Shown here: piece by piece, positions 44,825-54,511 of the stretch | How the letters are laid out: the number at the start of each line of letters is the position of its first letter | Position numbering within the stretch: position 1 is the first letter of the stretch | NCBI RefSeq assembly: GCF_000176015.1 | Contig: NZ_ACYY01000011.1 | Location: 52,043-116,042, forward strand | DNA: 64,000 nucleotides | Direction: 5' to 3' | From: Rhodobacter ferrooxidans | GTDB lineage: Bacteria; Pseudomonadota; Alphaproteobacteria; Rhodobacterales; Rhodobacteraceae | Translations under genes and position numbers: made by a program | Notes under the pieces: generated by a model | What the model saw: the letters and a program-made list of their open reading frames with translations, nothing else | What the model was told of the DNA's origin: nothing | Database searches by the model: none

Positions 44825-45589
44825 ACCGCCGAGCAGGGTCTGCATCAGCAGGCTTTCAGGGTCGGCCAGATCGTCGATCACGTCGAAATGGTGCCGCCCC
44901 GGGGCCACGGTCCAGGGGCAGGCCCAGTTTTCCGACAAGAGGCGCGCCTGCCAAAGGAAGGCCGGACGCTCCTGCCCGCCAACCCAGACATGGGCGCTGC
45001 AATCCGGCCGCAGCACCAGCCGCGCCGGGCTTTGCGCCGCCACCTCGGCCGCATCCAGATGCAGATCGCCGTTCATGCTGTTGTCCAGCATCGGCGCCAG
45101 TTCGGCCACCGGCGAGATCGGCACCACCCGCGCGGCACCACTGGCCACCACCCCCATCATCGCCGCCAGATGCCCGCCCGCCGAATGGCCTGTCACCACC
45201 AGCGGCCCCGGCACCAAAGCCGCCACCGCCTGCACCGCCGCCGCAATCTCGGCCACCATGGCGGTGATCCGCGCCGAAGGGGCGAGGGTGTAGGACGGCA
45301 GCGCACAAGCCCAGCCCCGCGCCAGCGCCCCGGCGGCAAGGTGGGAATAATATTCCCGCCCACCCTCCAGCCAGTAGCCGCCATGCACGAAGATCAGCGC
45401 CCCGCGCGGCACGGCTTCCGGCAAAAACAGATCAAACCGCTGCGCCGCACCCGGCCCGTAGGCCAGCCCCAGCCGCCCGCGCGCCCCGACCGCGGCACGA
45501 AACGAAGCCGCGTCCCGCGCCCAGCGCGCCGGATACTCGGCCCCGCCCGCAATGAAGGCCGCATTGGCATAGGCCAGATCGCTGCGCAT
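44819..45589 (-). CDS. Alpha/beta hydrolase, kynurenine formamidase-like
   Basis: 256 residues. The oxyanion-hole motif IFVHGGYWLEGG and nucleophile elbow VTGHSAGGHLAAMM are those of the HGG-type esterase/arylformamidase group. The catalytic histidine is likely in PGRHHFDVIDDL. Reaction on N-formylkynurenine or another small ester/amide is possible; substrate not readable. ATG at 45589 follows a GGGGGGAA site. Divergent from gabD with a 117-bp gap containing two palindromes. Confidence 0.82.
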   Translation of the reverse strand: MRSDLAYANAAFIAGGAEYPARWARDAASFRAAVGARGRLGLAYGPGAAQRFDLFLPEAVPRGALIFVHGGYWLEGGREYYSHLAAGALARGWACALPSYTLAPSARITAMVAEIAAAVQAVAALVPGPLVVTGHSAGGHLAAMMGVVASGAARVVPISPVAELAPMLDNSMNGDLHLDAAEVAAQSPARLVLRPDCSAHVWVGGQERPAFLWQARLLSENWACPWTVAPGRHHFDVIDDLADPESLLMQTLLGGL

Positions 45590-45603
45590 GTTTCCCCCCG
45601 CAA

Positions 45604-45613
45604 TTTGATCAAA
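45604..45613. promoter_or_regulatory. TTTGATCAAA palindrome near the hydrolase start
   Basis: Perfect 10-bp palindrome 15 nt upstream of the hydrolase start; the same word occurs at 21199-21208 upstream of deoC. Confidence 0.3.
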
Positions 45614-45673
45614 ACCCCGTGGACGTGGCGAAAACCAATGCCGCAGACCTAGACATTGCCCCGCCTGCCATGC

Positions 45674-45688
45674 TTTGCATGATGCAAA
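45674..45688. promoter_or_regulatory. 15-bp palindromic operator candidate before gabD
   Basis: TTTGCAT (45674-45680), G, ATGCAAA (45682-45688), perfect seven-base arms, AT-rich against the GC-rich background. It ends 8 nt before the gabD ribosome site, a position where a bound repressor would block transcription. Confidence 0.55.
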
Positions 45689-45706
45689 CCGAAAGTGGAG
45701 ACCAAG

Positions 45707-47185
45707 ATGCTCGATTCCGTCACCGATCTGCGCGCGCTGCTGAAAGACCCGACGCTGCTGGCCACCAAGGCCTATGTCGCAGGGCAATGGATCGACGCCG
45801 ATGACCGCACCACCTTCCCGGTGACCAACCCGGCGCGCGGCGACGTGATCTGCCAGGTGCCCAACCTTGGCCGCGCCGAGACCGCCCGCGCCATTGCCGC
45901 CGCAGCCGTGGCGCAAAAGGAATGGGCCGGCCGCACCGCCAAGGAACGCGCCAACATCCTGCGGGCCTGGTTCAACCTGATGATGGCCAATCAGGATGAC
46001 CTTGGCCTGATCCTGACCGCCGAAATGGGTAAGCCGCTGGCCGAGGCCAAGGGCGAGATCGCCTATGGCGCGTCGTTCATCGAATGGTTTGCCGAAGAGG
46101 CCAAGCGGGTTTACGGCGAAACCATCCCTGGCCATCAGCGCGACAAGCGCATCACCGTGATCAAGCAGCCGATCGGCGTGGTCGGCTCGATCACGCCGTG
46201 GAACTTTCCCAACGCCATGATCACCCGCAAATGCGCACCCGCGCTGGCGGTGGGCTGTGGCTTCGTGGCGCGGCCTGCGGCGGAAACCCCGCTGTCGGCG
46301 CTGGCGCTTGCGGTGCTGGCCGAACGCGCCGGGCTGCCGGGCGGGATTTTCTCGGTCATCACCTCGAAACGCTCCTCCGACATCGGCAAGGAGTTCTGCG
46401 AGAACCCGATCGTGCGCAAGCTGACCTTCACCGGCAGCACCGAAGTCGGCCGCATCCTGCTGCGCCAGGCCGCCGATCAGGTGATGAAATGCTCGATGGA
46501 ATTGGGCGGCAACGCGCCCTTCATCGTGTTCGACGATGCCGATCTGGATGCGGCGGTGGCCGGTGCGATGATGTCGAAATTCCGCAACAACGGCCAGACC
46601 TGCGTCTGCGCCAACCGGATTTATGTGCAGGCCGGGGTCTATGACGCCTTCGCCGCCAAGCTGGAGGCGGCGCTGGCCAAGACCCGCGTTGGCGACGGGC
46701 TGTCCGAGGCGGTGGAGTTCGGGCCGCTGGTCAACATGGACGCGGTGCTGAAGATGGAAGAGCACATTGCCGACGCCACCGCCAAGGGCGCGAAGATCGC
46801 CATGGGCGGCAAGCGGCATGCGCTGGGCGGGTCGTTCTTCGAGCCGACGATCCTGACCGGCGTCACCGAGCAGATGATGGTGACCAACGAGGAAACCTTC
46901 GGCCCGCTGGCGCCCTTGTTCAAGTTCGACACCGAGGAGGAAGTGGTGGCCAAGGCCAATGACACGATCTTTGGTCTGGCCAGCTACTTCTACGCCCGCG
47001 ACATCGGCCGCATCACCCGGGTGCAGGAAGGGCTGGAATACGGCATCGTCGGGGTGAACACCGGCATCATCTCCACCGAAGTCGCACCGTTTGGCGGGGT
47101 GAAGCAGTCGGGGCTGGGCCGCGAGGGCAGCCATCACGGCATGGAAGACTATCTGGAGATGAAATACATCTGCCTGTCGATCTGA
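45707..47185 (+). CDS. gabD: NAD(P)-dependent succinate-semialdehyde dehydrogenase-like enzyme
   Basis: 492 residues. Typical GabD-type ALDH: PIGVVGSITPWNFPNAMITR, the glutamate in CSMELGGNAPFIVFDD, catalytic cysteine in FRNNGQTCVCANRI, and the C-terminal VAPFGGVKQSGLGREGSHHG. ATG at 45707 is chosen because GTGGAGA lies just upstream; a GTG at 45695 overlaps that site. Oxidises succinic semialdehyde, or a close analogue such as glutarate semialdehyde, to the acid. A palindrome precedes it. A long hairpin repeat follows it at 47191. Confidence 0.9.
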   Translation: MLDSVTDLRALLKDPTLLATKAYVAGQWIDADDRTTFPVTNPARGDVICQVPNLGRAETARAIAAAAVAQKEWAGRTAKERANILRAWFNLMMANQDDLGLILTAEMGKPLAEAKGEIAYGASFIEWFAEEAKRVYGETIPGHQRDKRITVIKQPIGVVGSITPWNFPNAMITRKCAPALAVGCGFVARPAAETPLSALALAVLAERAGLPGGIFSVITSKRSSDIGKEFCENPIVRKLTFTGSTEVGRILLRQAADQVMKCSMELGGNAPFIVFDDADLDAAVAGAMMSKFRNNGQTCVCANRIYVQAGVYDAFAAKLEAALAKTRVGDGLSEAVEFGPLVNMDAVLKMEEHIADATAKGAKIAMGGKRHALGGSFFEPTILTGVTEQMMVTNEETFGPLAPLFKFDTEEEVVAKANDTIFGLASYFYARDIGRITRVQEGLEYGIVGVNTGIISTEVAPFGGVKQSGLGREGSHHGMEDYLEMKYICLSI

Positions 47186-47190
47186 CCAGG

Positions 47191-47260
47191 CGCTCCTCAA
47201 GCCGGAACGGCTTTCCTCGCTTGGGTTTCAGCGAGGAAAGCCGCCAAGGCTTGAGGAGCG
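47191..47260. repeat. Long hairpin repeat between gabD and the dioxygenase gene
   Basis: Outer arms CGCTCCTCAAGCC (47191-47203) and GGCTTGAGGAGCG (47248-47260), inner arms GGCTTTCCTCGCT (47209-47221) and AGCGAGGAAAGCC (47230-47242), both perfect. It lies between convergent genes. A related hairpin with TCAAGCC and CTTTCCTCGCT is at 50854-50922. Confidence 0.8.
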
Positions 47261-47267
47261 GCGGGGT

Positions 47268-48056
47268 TTAGCCGGTGCGACCGTAGAACCCGATCTGCTC
47301 CTCGCGCGAAAACTCGACGCCGGGCCGCGGGAAATAGGAAAACACCGCGATCACCCGCGAGCGTTCCCCCTGCACCGGTGCCACCCGATGCGGGGTGTCG
47401 CGGCCGAAGAACACGTTCAGCGTGCCGGGCGCCAGCGTCAGGCTTTGCACATCCGGGTCTTGCCCCCGCAGCAGCCGCGCCACGCCGTCGTAATTCGGGT
47501 CATCCGCCGTGCGCAGGCCGGTGCGGTAGATGAACTCGCCGCCCACCGCGGGCGCTTGCAACAGCAGGGTGGTGGTGAACACGCTGCGGTCGAAATGCCA
47601 GTTCAGCCCCTCGCCGTCGCGGTATTCCATCACGTTCGCCCGCGCCAGCGCATCGCGCATCGGGTAAAGCACCGGCTGGTCCATCGCCGCCGCCAGAAAC
47701 CAGATGAACGGCGCCCATTCATAGACCCACAGCAGCACCGATTGCGCGATCTGGTCGGCGCAGACGGTGTGGTTGACGGTGGCCACCTGCCGCAAGGCCG
47801 GATGATCCTCGGGCAGGCCGGGCACGGTCTTGCTGAAGTAGATGTTGTGCAGGCGGCGGTGGGTGAAGGACAGGGTCTGCATCACCGGCATCACCTCGGC
47901 CAGCGCCTTTTCAATGGCCGCGGGGCGCAGCAGCCCGTCCAGATTGAACATGCCGTCGCGCGCGAGATCGGCGCGGCAGCGATCGACCAGCGCCTGCCAT
48001 TCGGGGCTGCCGGGCTGGTCCAGCGGATAGCGGTCCAGATCGAGAATATCGCGCAT
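47268..48056 (-). CDS. 2-oxoglutarate/Fe(II)-dependent dioxygenase
   Basis: 262 residues. The iron facial triad is readable: H154 and D156 in LNWHFDRSVFTTTLLL, and H223 in GRDTPHRVAPV, with R232 or R234 for 2-oxoglutarate. YRTGLRTADD and MEYRDGEG flank the core. The intact aspartate argues for a hydroxylase rather than a halogenase. Substrate unknown; the neighbouring semialdehyde dehydrogenase hints at amino-acid-type substrates, but the two genes converge and are not an operon. ATG at 48056 has AGGAGA upstream. An AT-rich stretch with AAATATTT lies upstream at about 48115. Confidence 0.8.
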   Translation of the reverse strand: MRDILDLDRYPLDQPGSPEWQALVDRCRADLARDGMFNLDGLLRPAAIEKALAEVMPVMQTLSFTHRRLHNIYFSKTVPGLPEDHPALRQVATVNHTVCADQIAQSVLLWVYEWAPFIWFLAAAMDQPVLYPMRDALARANVMEYRDGEGLNWHFDRSVFTTTLLLQAPAVGGEFIYRTGLRTADDPNYDGVARLLRGQDPDVQSLTLAPGTLNVFFGRDTPHRVAPVQGERSRVIAVFSYFPRPGVEFSREEQIGFYGRTG

Positions 48057-48300
48057 CGCAATCTCCTGTGGTTGCCACGCCAGACTGCCGGAATCCGGGT
48101 AATTAACAACGAAAATATTTCCGGCGGGGCGAAAATCGGTCTGCATTACCGGGTGCGACACCTTGAGCCGAAGGCCGCCGTGCCGCACCCCACAGGAAAC
48201 CCCCGCGATTCCGGGGCTTTGGCAGATATCCCCCGTCACCCGCAAATATTCCTGCCACAGCACCAAGGATTGCCCTGCCCCCCGCGTCTCACTTATCGTG

Positions 48301-48843
48301 ATGTGCATGGACACGACCGATGAAACCCTGGCCACAGCCGCCGCCGCGGGCGACCGCGCGGCGTTTGCCACGCTGCTGCAACGGCATTACGACCGGGTGT
48401 TTGCGCTGGCCTGGCGGATGACCGGCAGCCGGACCGAGGCGCAGGACCTGACGCAGGACATCTGCGCCGCCCTGCCCGCCAAGCTGCGCGGCTGGCGCGG
48501 CGACGCACGCTTTACCACCTGGCTTTACCGGGTCACGGTGAACGCCGCCCACGACCTGCGCCGCCGTCAGGCTACCCATTCCCGCGCCGCCAACGGCTGG
48601 GGCGATTGGGAACTGGCGCGGCAGGACGGCATCGCCGAGGACCGCGCGGCGTTGGACTGGTTGCAGGCGGCAATGACCCGGTTGCCACCGGAATTGCGCG
48701 ACACCCTGGCGCTGGTGCTGGGGCAAGACCTCAGCCAGGCCGAGGCCGGGCAGGTGCTGGGGCTTTCCGAGGGCACCATCGCCTGGCGGATGTCGGAAGT
48801 GAAAAAACGCCTGCGCGTCATCGCAGCCGAGGAGGCAAGATGA
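48301..48843 (+). CDS. ECF-type RNA polymerase sigma factor
   Basis: 180 residues. Region 2 (FATLLQRHYDRVFALAWRMT, AQDLTQDICAAL, FTTWLYRVTVNAAHDLRR) and region 4 (LPPELRDTLALVLGQDLSQA, VLGLSEGTIAWRMSEVKKRL) are present. The start could be 48301 or 48307; no strong ribosome site is seen for either. It overlaps the following VWA gene (ATGA), so the VWA protein is the best candidate for its membrane regulator. Confidence 0.87.
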   Translation: MCMDTTDETLATAAAAGDRAAFATLLQRHYDRVFALAWRMTGSRTEAQDLTQDICAALPAKLRGWRGDARFTTWLYRVTVNAAHDLRRRQATHSRAANGWGDWELARQDGIAEDRAALDWLQAAMTRLPPELRDTLALVLGQDLSQAEAGQVLGLSEGTIAWRMSEVKKRLRVIAAEEAR

Positions 48844-50852
48844 TGGACGAATTCGACAGATTGCAGGCCGCGCTGCGGCAAGCCCCCGCCCCTGAAGCCA
48901 CGGCCAAGGCCGAGGCCATCGCGCTGGCGATGAAAAATTTCGATCACCTCCAAGGATCGCCCTCGGCGGCACGTCCTAACTCCGACCGCCCCGAACCGGC
49001 GGGTTTCCTGAACGGAGTGTTTGACATGCTGAAATCCCTTGGAACGACTCGTGTGCTGGCCGCCACCACCTCGGTTGCGGCGATCTGTGTGGGGCTGGTG
49101 GTGGTGCTGCCGTTGATCGGCGATCTGAATCTGCCAGTGCCGAAACCGGCGGTGCAACAGGCGGCCCCGGTGGCGCCGCTGGCCGAAACCCCAGTGCAGC
49201 CGCCCGCCGAACCGGGCCGCGTCCGGCAGGATGTGGATGCACTGACCGCAGCGCCGCAGACCCCCGTGCTGCCTGAACTGACGCCCGAATTGATCACCGA
49301 ACCGATGGCCGATACCGCCGCCGCCCCCGAGCCGGCGATGGAAAGCGCCGATGCAATGGCGGCACCGATGGCTGGTGCGCCGGCCCCTGCCTTCAAGACC
49401 GCTCCGGGCGGTATGGTGGGCCTCGCGATGCCCGAAATGGCGCCGATGCCGCTGGAGAATACCGAGGAATTTTCCTCCGCCCCGGTCAATCCGGTCAAGG
49501 TGACCGCCGAGGAGCCGGTCTCCACATTCTCGATCGACGTCGATACCGCGTCCTATGCCGTGGTCCGCTCCAGCCTGAACGCGGGCTACCTGCCCGAGGC
49601 CGAAGCGGTGCGGGTCGAGGAGATGGTGAACTATTTCCCCTATGCCTACGCCGCCCCGGTGGCGGGCGAGGCGCCGTTCCGTACGGCGGTGACGGTGATG
49701 CAGACGCCGTGGAACCCCGGCACGCGGCTGGTGCGTATCGGCCTGCAGGGCCGCTTGCCGGCGCTGGACGACCGGCCGCCGCTGAACCTGGTGTTCCTGA
49801 TCGACACCTCGGGCAGCATGGAGGATGCCAACAAGCTGCCGCTGCTGAAACAGTCGCTGCGGCTGATGTTGGCCGAACTGCGCCCCGAGGATCAGGTGGC
49901 CATCGTCGCCTATGCCGGGTCGGCGGGTGAAATTCTGCCGCCCACCAAGGCCGAAAACGCCGACGAGATTCTGGCGGCGCTGGACCGGCTGGGGGCTGGC
50001 GGCTCGACCGCCGGGGCCGAGGGGCTGGCGCTGGCCTATCAGGTGGCGCGCAAGATGGCCGGGGCGGGCGAGGTGTCCCGCGTGCTGCTGGCCACCGACG
50101 GCGATTTCAACGTCGGCATCGACGACCCGGAAGGCCTGACGAAATACATTGCCAAACAACGCGATACCGGGGTCTATCTGTCGGTGCTGGGCTTTGGCCG
50201 CGGCAACCTGGACGATGCCACCATGCAGGCGCTGGCGCAGAACGGCAACGGCACCGCCGCCTATATCGACACGCTGAACGAGGCGCGCAAGGTGCTGGTC
50301 GATCAACTGACCGGCGCGCTGTTCCCGATTGCCGATGACGTGAAGATCCAGGTCGAATGGAACCCCGCCGCGGTGGCCGAATACCGGCTGATCGGCTATG
50401 AAACCCGGGCGCTGCGGCGCGAGGATTTCAACAACGACAAGGTCGATGCGGGCGAGATTGGCGCGGGCACGGCGGTGACGGCGCTTTACGAGGTCACCGC
50501 CCCCGGCTCGGCGGCGCTGCGCAACGATCCGCTGCGCTATGGCACCGCGCAACCGCTGGCGCAGGCCGACGAGCTGGGCTTCCTGCGGCTGCGCTACAAG
50601 GCACCGGGCGAGGATGTCTCGGCGTTGATCGAGACGCCGATCCAGCCCGCCACCTCTGAGCCCGACGCCGATGCCCGCTTTGCCGTGGCGATTGCTGGCT
50701 TTGGCCAGTTGCTGACCGGTTCGACCTATCTGGGCGACTGGGGCTGGGATCAGGCGATCGAACTGGCGTTGGGGGCGCGGGGCGACGACCCCTATGGCTA
50801 CCGGATCGAGGCGGTGAACCTGATGCGGATGGCGCAGACCCTGGCGCAATAG
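48840..50852 (+). CDS. Membrane-anchored von Willebrand A protein, YfbK type
   Basis: 670 residues. Residues 1-70 are cytoplasmic and helical (DEFDRLQAALRQAPAPEATA), like the start of an anti-sigma factor. One transmembrane helix spans 72-93, then a Pro/Ala linker to about 200. The YfbK-type N-terminal segment (FSIDVDTASYAVVRSSLN) precedes a VWA domain with the metal site FLIDTSGSME and LLATDGDFNVGIDD. A C-terminal DUF3520-like part (LTGSTYLGDWGWDQAIELAL) follows. It is translated with the sigma factor from GGAGG at 48831. Likely senses an envelope or extracytoplasmic ligand and holds the sigma factor; this is inference from layout. Confidence 0.83.
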   Translation: MMDEFDRLQAALRQAPAPEATAKAEAIALAMKNFDHLQGSPSAARPNSDRPEPAGFLNGVFDMLKSLGTTRVLAATTSVAAICVGLVVVLPLIGDLNLPVPKPAVQQAAPVAPLAETPVQPPAEPGRVRQDVDALTAAPQTPVLPELTPELITEPMADTAAAPEPAMESADAMAAPMAGAPAPAFKTAPGGMVGLAMPEMAPMPLENTEEFSSAPVNPVKVTAEEPVSTFSIDVDTASYAVVRSSLNAGYLPEAEAVRVEEMVNYFPYAYAAPVAGEAPFRTAVTVMQTPWNPGTRLVRIGLQGRLPALDDRPPLNLVFLIDTSGSMEDANKLPLLKQSLRLMLAELRPEDQVAIVAYAGSAGEILPPTKAENADEILAALDRLGAGGSTAGAEGLALAYQVARKMAGAGEVSRVLLATDGDFNVGIDDPEGLTKYIAKQRDTGVYLSVLGFGRGNLDDATMQALAQNGNGTAAYIDTLNEARKVLVDQLTGALFPIADDVKIQVEWNPAAVAEYRLIGYETRALRREDFNNDKVDAGEIGAGTAVTALYEVTAPGSAALRNDPLRYGTAQPLAQADELGFLRLRYKAPGEDVSALIETPIQPATSEPDADARFAVAIAGFGQLLTGSTYLGDWGWDQAIELALGARGDDPYGYRIEAVNLMRMAQTLAQ

Positions 50853-50853
50853 C

Positions 50854-50922
50854 CGCTCGTCAAGCCTGACAGCTTTCCTCGCTGCAAACCCAGCGAAGAC
50901 GGCTGTCAGGCCGGATGAGCGA
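50854..50922. repeat. Second copy of the gabD-type hairpin repeat
   Basis: GCTCGTCAAGCCTGACAGC pairs with GGCTGTCAGGCCGGATGAGC, with CTTTCCTCGCT and CAGCGAAGA inside. It resembles 47191-47260 in both outer and inner arms and also lies at a convergent gene end (VWA stop at 50852). Confidence 0.7.
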
Positions 50923-50932
50923 CGCCAACAAA

Positions 50933-50960
50933 AAGGGGCGCACCCTGCGATGCGCCCCTT
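50933..50960. terminator. Bidirectional terminator before hsp20
   Basis: AAGGGGCGCA (50933-50942) pairs perfectly with TGCGCCCCTT (50951-50960) over an 8-nt loop, with AAA on the left and TTC-TTC on the right. It can stop both the VWA operon and the minus-strand hsp20 gene. Confidence 0.75.
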
Positions 50961-50979
50961 CTTCATGTGCGGCAAAGGC

Positions 50980-51438
50980 TCAGGCCGCCGGGGCTTCCAG
51001 CGCGGTGGCGCCGTTGGTATGGGCGATCTCGATCCGGCGGGGCTTCAGCGCCTCGGGGATCTCGCGCACCAGATCAATGTGCAGCATGCCATGTTCGTGC
51101 AGCGCGTTGGTCACCCGAACGTGATCGGCCAGCGCAAAGCGGCGCTCGAAGGCGCGGGTGGCGATGCCGCGGTGCAGATAGGCGCGGCTGGCCTCCTCGG
51201 GGGCCTTGCGGGCGGCCACGTGCAGCGTGCCGTCCTTGACCTCGACGGAAAGGTCATCAGGCGCGAAGCCGGCCACGGCCACCGAAATCCGGTAGGCGTT
51301 TTCTGCCGTCTTTTCAATGTTGTAAGGCGGGTAGGTCGGTTGGGTTCCGTCACTCGTCAGCGCGCGATCCATCAGGTCTGCGATGCGATCAAAGCCCACG
51401 GTGGCGCGGTAAAGCGGCGAGAAGTCGAAATTGCGCAT
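50980..51438 (-). CDS. Small heat-shock protein, Hsp20/IbpA type
   Basis: 152 residues with one alpha-crystallin domain (IEKTAENAYRISVAVAGF, FERRFALADHVRVTNALHEHG, LHIDLVREIPE). The N-terminus MRNFDFSPLYRATVGFDR is that of IbpA-like proteins. It is an ATP-independent holdase for unfolding proteins. The start at 51438 follows GAGGATG. A sigma32-like promoter lies about 85-110 nt upstream. Confidence 0.92.
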   Translation of the reverse strand: MRNFDFSPLYRATVGFDRIADLMDRALTSDGTQPTYPPYNIEKTAENAYRISVAVAGFAPDDLSVEVKDGTLHVAARKAPEEASRAYLHRGIATRAFERRFALADHVRVTNALHEHGMLHIDLVREIPEALKPRRIEIAHTNGATALEAPAA

Positions 51439-51521
51439 GTCATCCTCATCAGGCAATCATTGCCCCCCGGTAACCGGGCGGGCGGGTTGACCGGGCCCGT
51501 CATGGCACCCGGTTGACACTG

Positions 51522-51550
51522 ATTTGGGAAAGCCCGGCGACAGTTTCAAG
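51522..51550 (-). promoter_or_regulatory. Sigma32-like heat-shock promoter of hsp20
   Basis: On the minus strand CTTGAAA (complement of 51544-51550), 15-nt spacer, CCCAAAT (complement of 51522-51528). This fits the RpoH consensus CTTGAAA-N(13-15)-CCxxAT-x-T reasonably. It implies a 5' UTR of about 75 nt. Confidence 0.5.
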
Positions 51551-51554
51551 ACCC

Positions 51555-52364
51555 TCAGGGCCGCAGGAAATGCGCGCCTGACGCCCGCGTGCCTGACCCG
51601 GCACCGATCCTGCGGATGCCCGGTGCCGCCACCGCCGCCTGCACCACGCCGCGCCCGGCCCGCAGCGCCGCCTTCAGATCGGCCAGCACATCCGGCAGGT
51701 CCATGCCGAAGGAAATCGTGCCCGCCTCGTCGCGCCGCCCGGCCGAGATGATCGACACGATGCGCGCCCGGCCCAGCGAGGTGTCGAACACCGGCGCGCC
51801 GGACGAGCCGAAATACACGTCGCAATCAAAGGCCAGCAGCCCGTCCATCCGGCCCTTGACGCCGCAGACCTTCTGCCAGGACAGCGCGTCTTCACGGTCG
51901 CGGGCGTAGGACACCACCGACACCTCGCGCCCCGCGCCTAACCTTTGCACGGCGAAAGGGGCCGCCACAGCCGCCGGGATCGGGCTGGCCAATTGCAGCA
52001 GCGCCGCGTCGTGGCGGATGCTTGCCGCACCGGTCGCGGCCAGCGGGTCATAGGAGGGATGCGCCACCACGCGCGCCACCGGCACTTCGGCAATCGCCTC
52101 GCCATCGCGCAGCCCGGCGCGGAACCGCATCGACGCCACATCCACCGGCTGACCGGTTGCCTGATCGTAAACGCAATGCCCGGCAGTCAGCACCAGATCG
52201 GTGGCAATCAGCGTGCCGGTGCAGAAGCCGCCACCGACCTCGACCCGGCCCACCGCCTCCCATCCCAGCACCTGATCGCGCCGGGTCAGCCGGTCCAGCC
52301 CGGTGTTGGCGGTTTCGGCCAGCCCGGCACTGGCCCACAGCAACAGCAGAACCGCCAGCCTCAT
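51555..52364 (-). CDS. Secreted trypsin-like serine protease, copy 1
   Basis: 269 residues with a signal peptide (MRLAVLLLLWASAGLA). Chymotrypsin-fold triad: His in LVLTAGHCVYD, Asp in RHDAALLQLA, Ser in FGSSGAPVFD (GSSGAP where trypsin has GDSGGP). A disulfide pair is likely between GFCTGT and GHC. It overlaps the stop of the upstream paralog (ATGA). Role unknown; V8/glutamyl-endopeptidase-like proteins of this kind are exported. Confidence 0.85.
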   Translation of the reverse strand: MRLAVLLLLWASAGLAETANTGLDRLTRRDQVLGWEAVGRVEVGGGFCTGTLIATDLVLTAGHCVYDQATGQPVDVASMRFRAGLRDGEAIAEVPVARVVAHPSYDPLAATGAASIRHDAALLQLASPIPAAVAAPFAVQRLGAGREVSVVSYARDREDALSWQKVCGVKGRMDGLLAFDCDVYFGSSGAPVFDTSLGRARIVSIISAGRRDEAGTISFGMDLPDVLADLKAALRAGRGVVQAAVAAPGIRRIGAGSGTRASGAHFLRP

Positions 52365-53161
52365 GGTGTCACGAATTTTGCGCCGCCCGTGGCCCCGGAC
52401 AGCGAATGGACCGCTGGGGCGATACGGTGAAACACCCCGTCCTCGCTGGCCATCTCGGCGCGCAACTCCTCCAGCGGTTCTTCCAGCGAGGTGCCCAGCG
52501 CCACCTGCTGGCCGTCCACCTCGGCCTTGGCCGACACCACCGAAACCAGCCGCGCCACCCCGCCCTTCACCGAAAAGATCGGCGCACCCGAGGATCCGAA
52601 ATCGACGTTGCACGACAGCACCAGCACGCCGGGCTGGCGGCCCAGCACATGACAGACCTCTTGCAGGCTGGCCGCCTCGGCCCGGCCCTGCGCATAGGAC
52701 ACCACGCCAACCTCGTCGCCTTTCAAGGGGCGGTCGTCGGTGGCAAACGGCTCGATCGAGGGCAGGCGGATCGGCTGATCCAGCTCCAGCAGCGCCAGAT
52801 CATAGGCCACCCGCGCCAGCTTGCCATCGCCGGAATAGACGTAATCGGGATGCGCCACCGCCCGGCGCACGCCGCGGTAAGCTTCGGCCCGGCCATTGCG
52901 CCAACCAGCCAGAAACTCGATTGTCGCGGGGTCGATGCGGGCACCGCTGTCCTTGTCGAACAGGCAATGCGCCGCCGTCAGCACCAGTTGCGGCGCGATC
53001 AGCGCCCCGGTGCAAAAGCCGCGGCTGCCCAGATTGATCCGCCCCACCGCATTCCAGCCGCGGCTGTCATCGGCGGTCTGCAAGGCGCGCAGCGGGCTTT
53101 CCTGGGCGGCAAGTGGTGCGGCCAGCGCCAGCAGCAGCGGGATCAGCAGGGAAAGGCGCAT
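52361..53161 (-). CDS. Secreted trypsin-like serine protease, copy 2
   Basis: 266 residues with a signal peptide (MRLSLLIPLLLALAAPLAAQ). Same plan as its downstream neighbour: His in LVLTAAHCLFD, Asp in AYDLALLELDQPI, Ser in FGSSGAPIFS. GWNAVGRINLGSRGFCTGAL resembles the equivalent start of copy 1. The two are tandem paralogs in one operon. ATG follows GGAGGAACC. Confidence 0.85.
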   Translation of the reverse strand: MRLSLLIPLLLALAAPLAAQESPLRALQTADDSRGWNAVGRINLGSRGFCTGALIAPQLVLTAAHCLFDKDSGARIDPATIEFLAGWRNGRAEAYRGVRRAVAHPDYVYSGDGKLARVAYDLALLELDQPIRLPSIEPFATDDRPLKGDEVGVVSYAQGRAEAASLQEVCHVLGRQPGVLVLSCNVDFGSSGAPIFSVKGGVARLVSVVSAKAEVDGQQVALGTSLEEPLEELRAEMASEDGVFHRIAPAVHSLSGATGGAKFVTP

Positions 53162-53208
53162 GGTTCCTCCGGGCATTTCCCTGCCGTTACGGGCAATCTT
53201 GGGCGGAT

Positions 53209-54510
<1,302 letters not shown>

Positions 54511-54511
54511 G

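Noticed and set aside
47268..48056. BesD-type amino acid halogenase
   Set aside because: The iron-binding aspartate is present (HFD), whereas halogenases replace it with Gly or Ala; hydroxylase is the safer reading.
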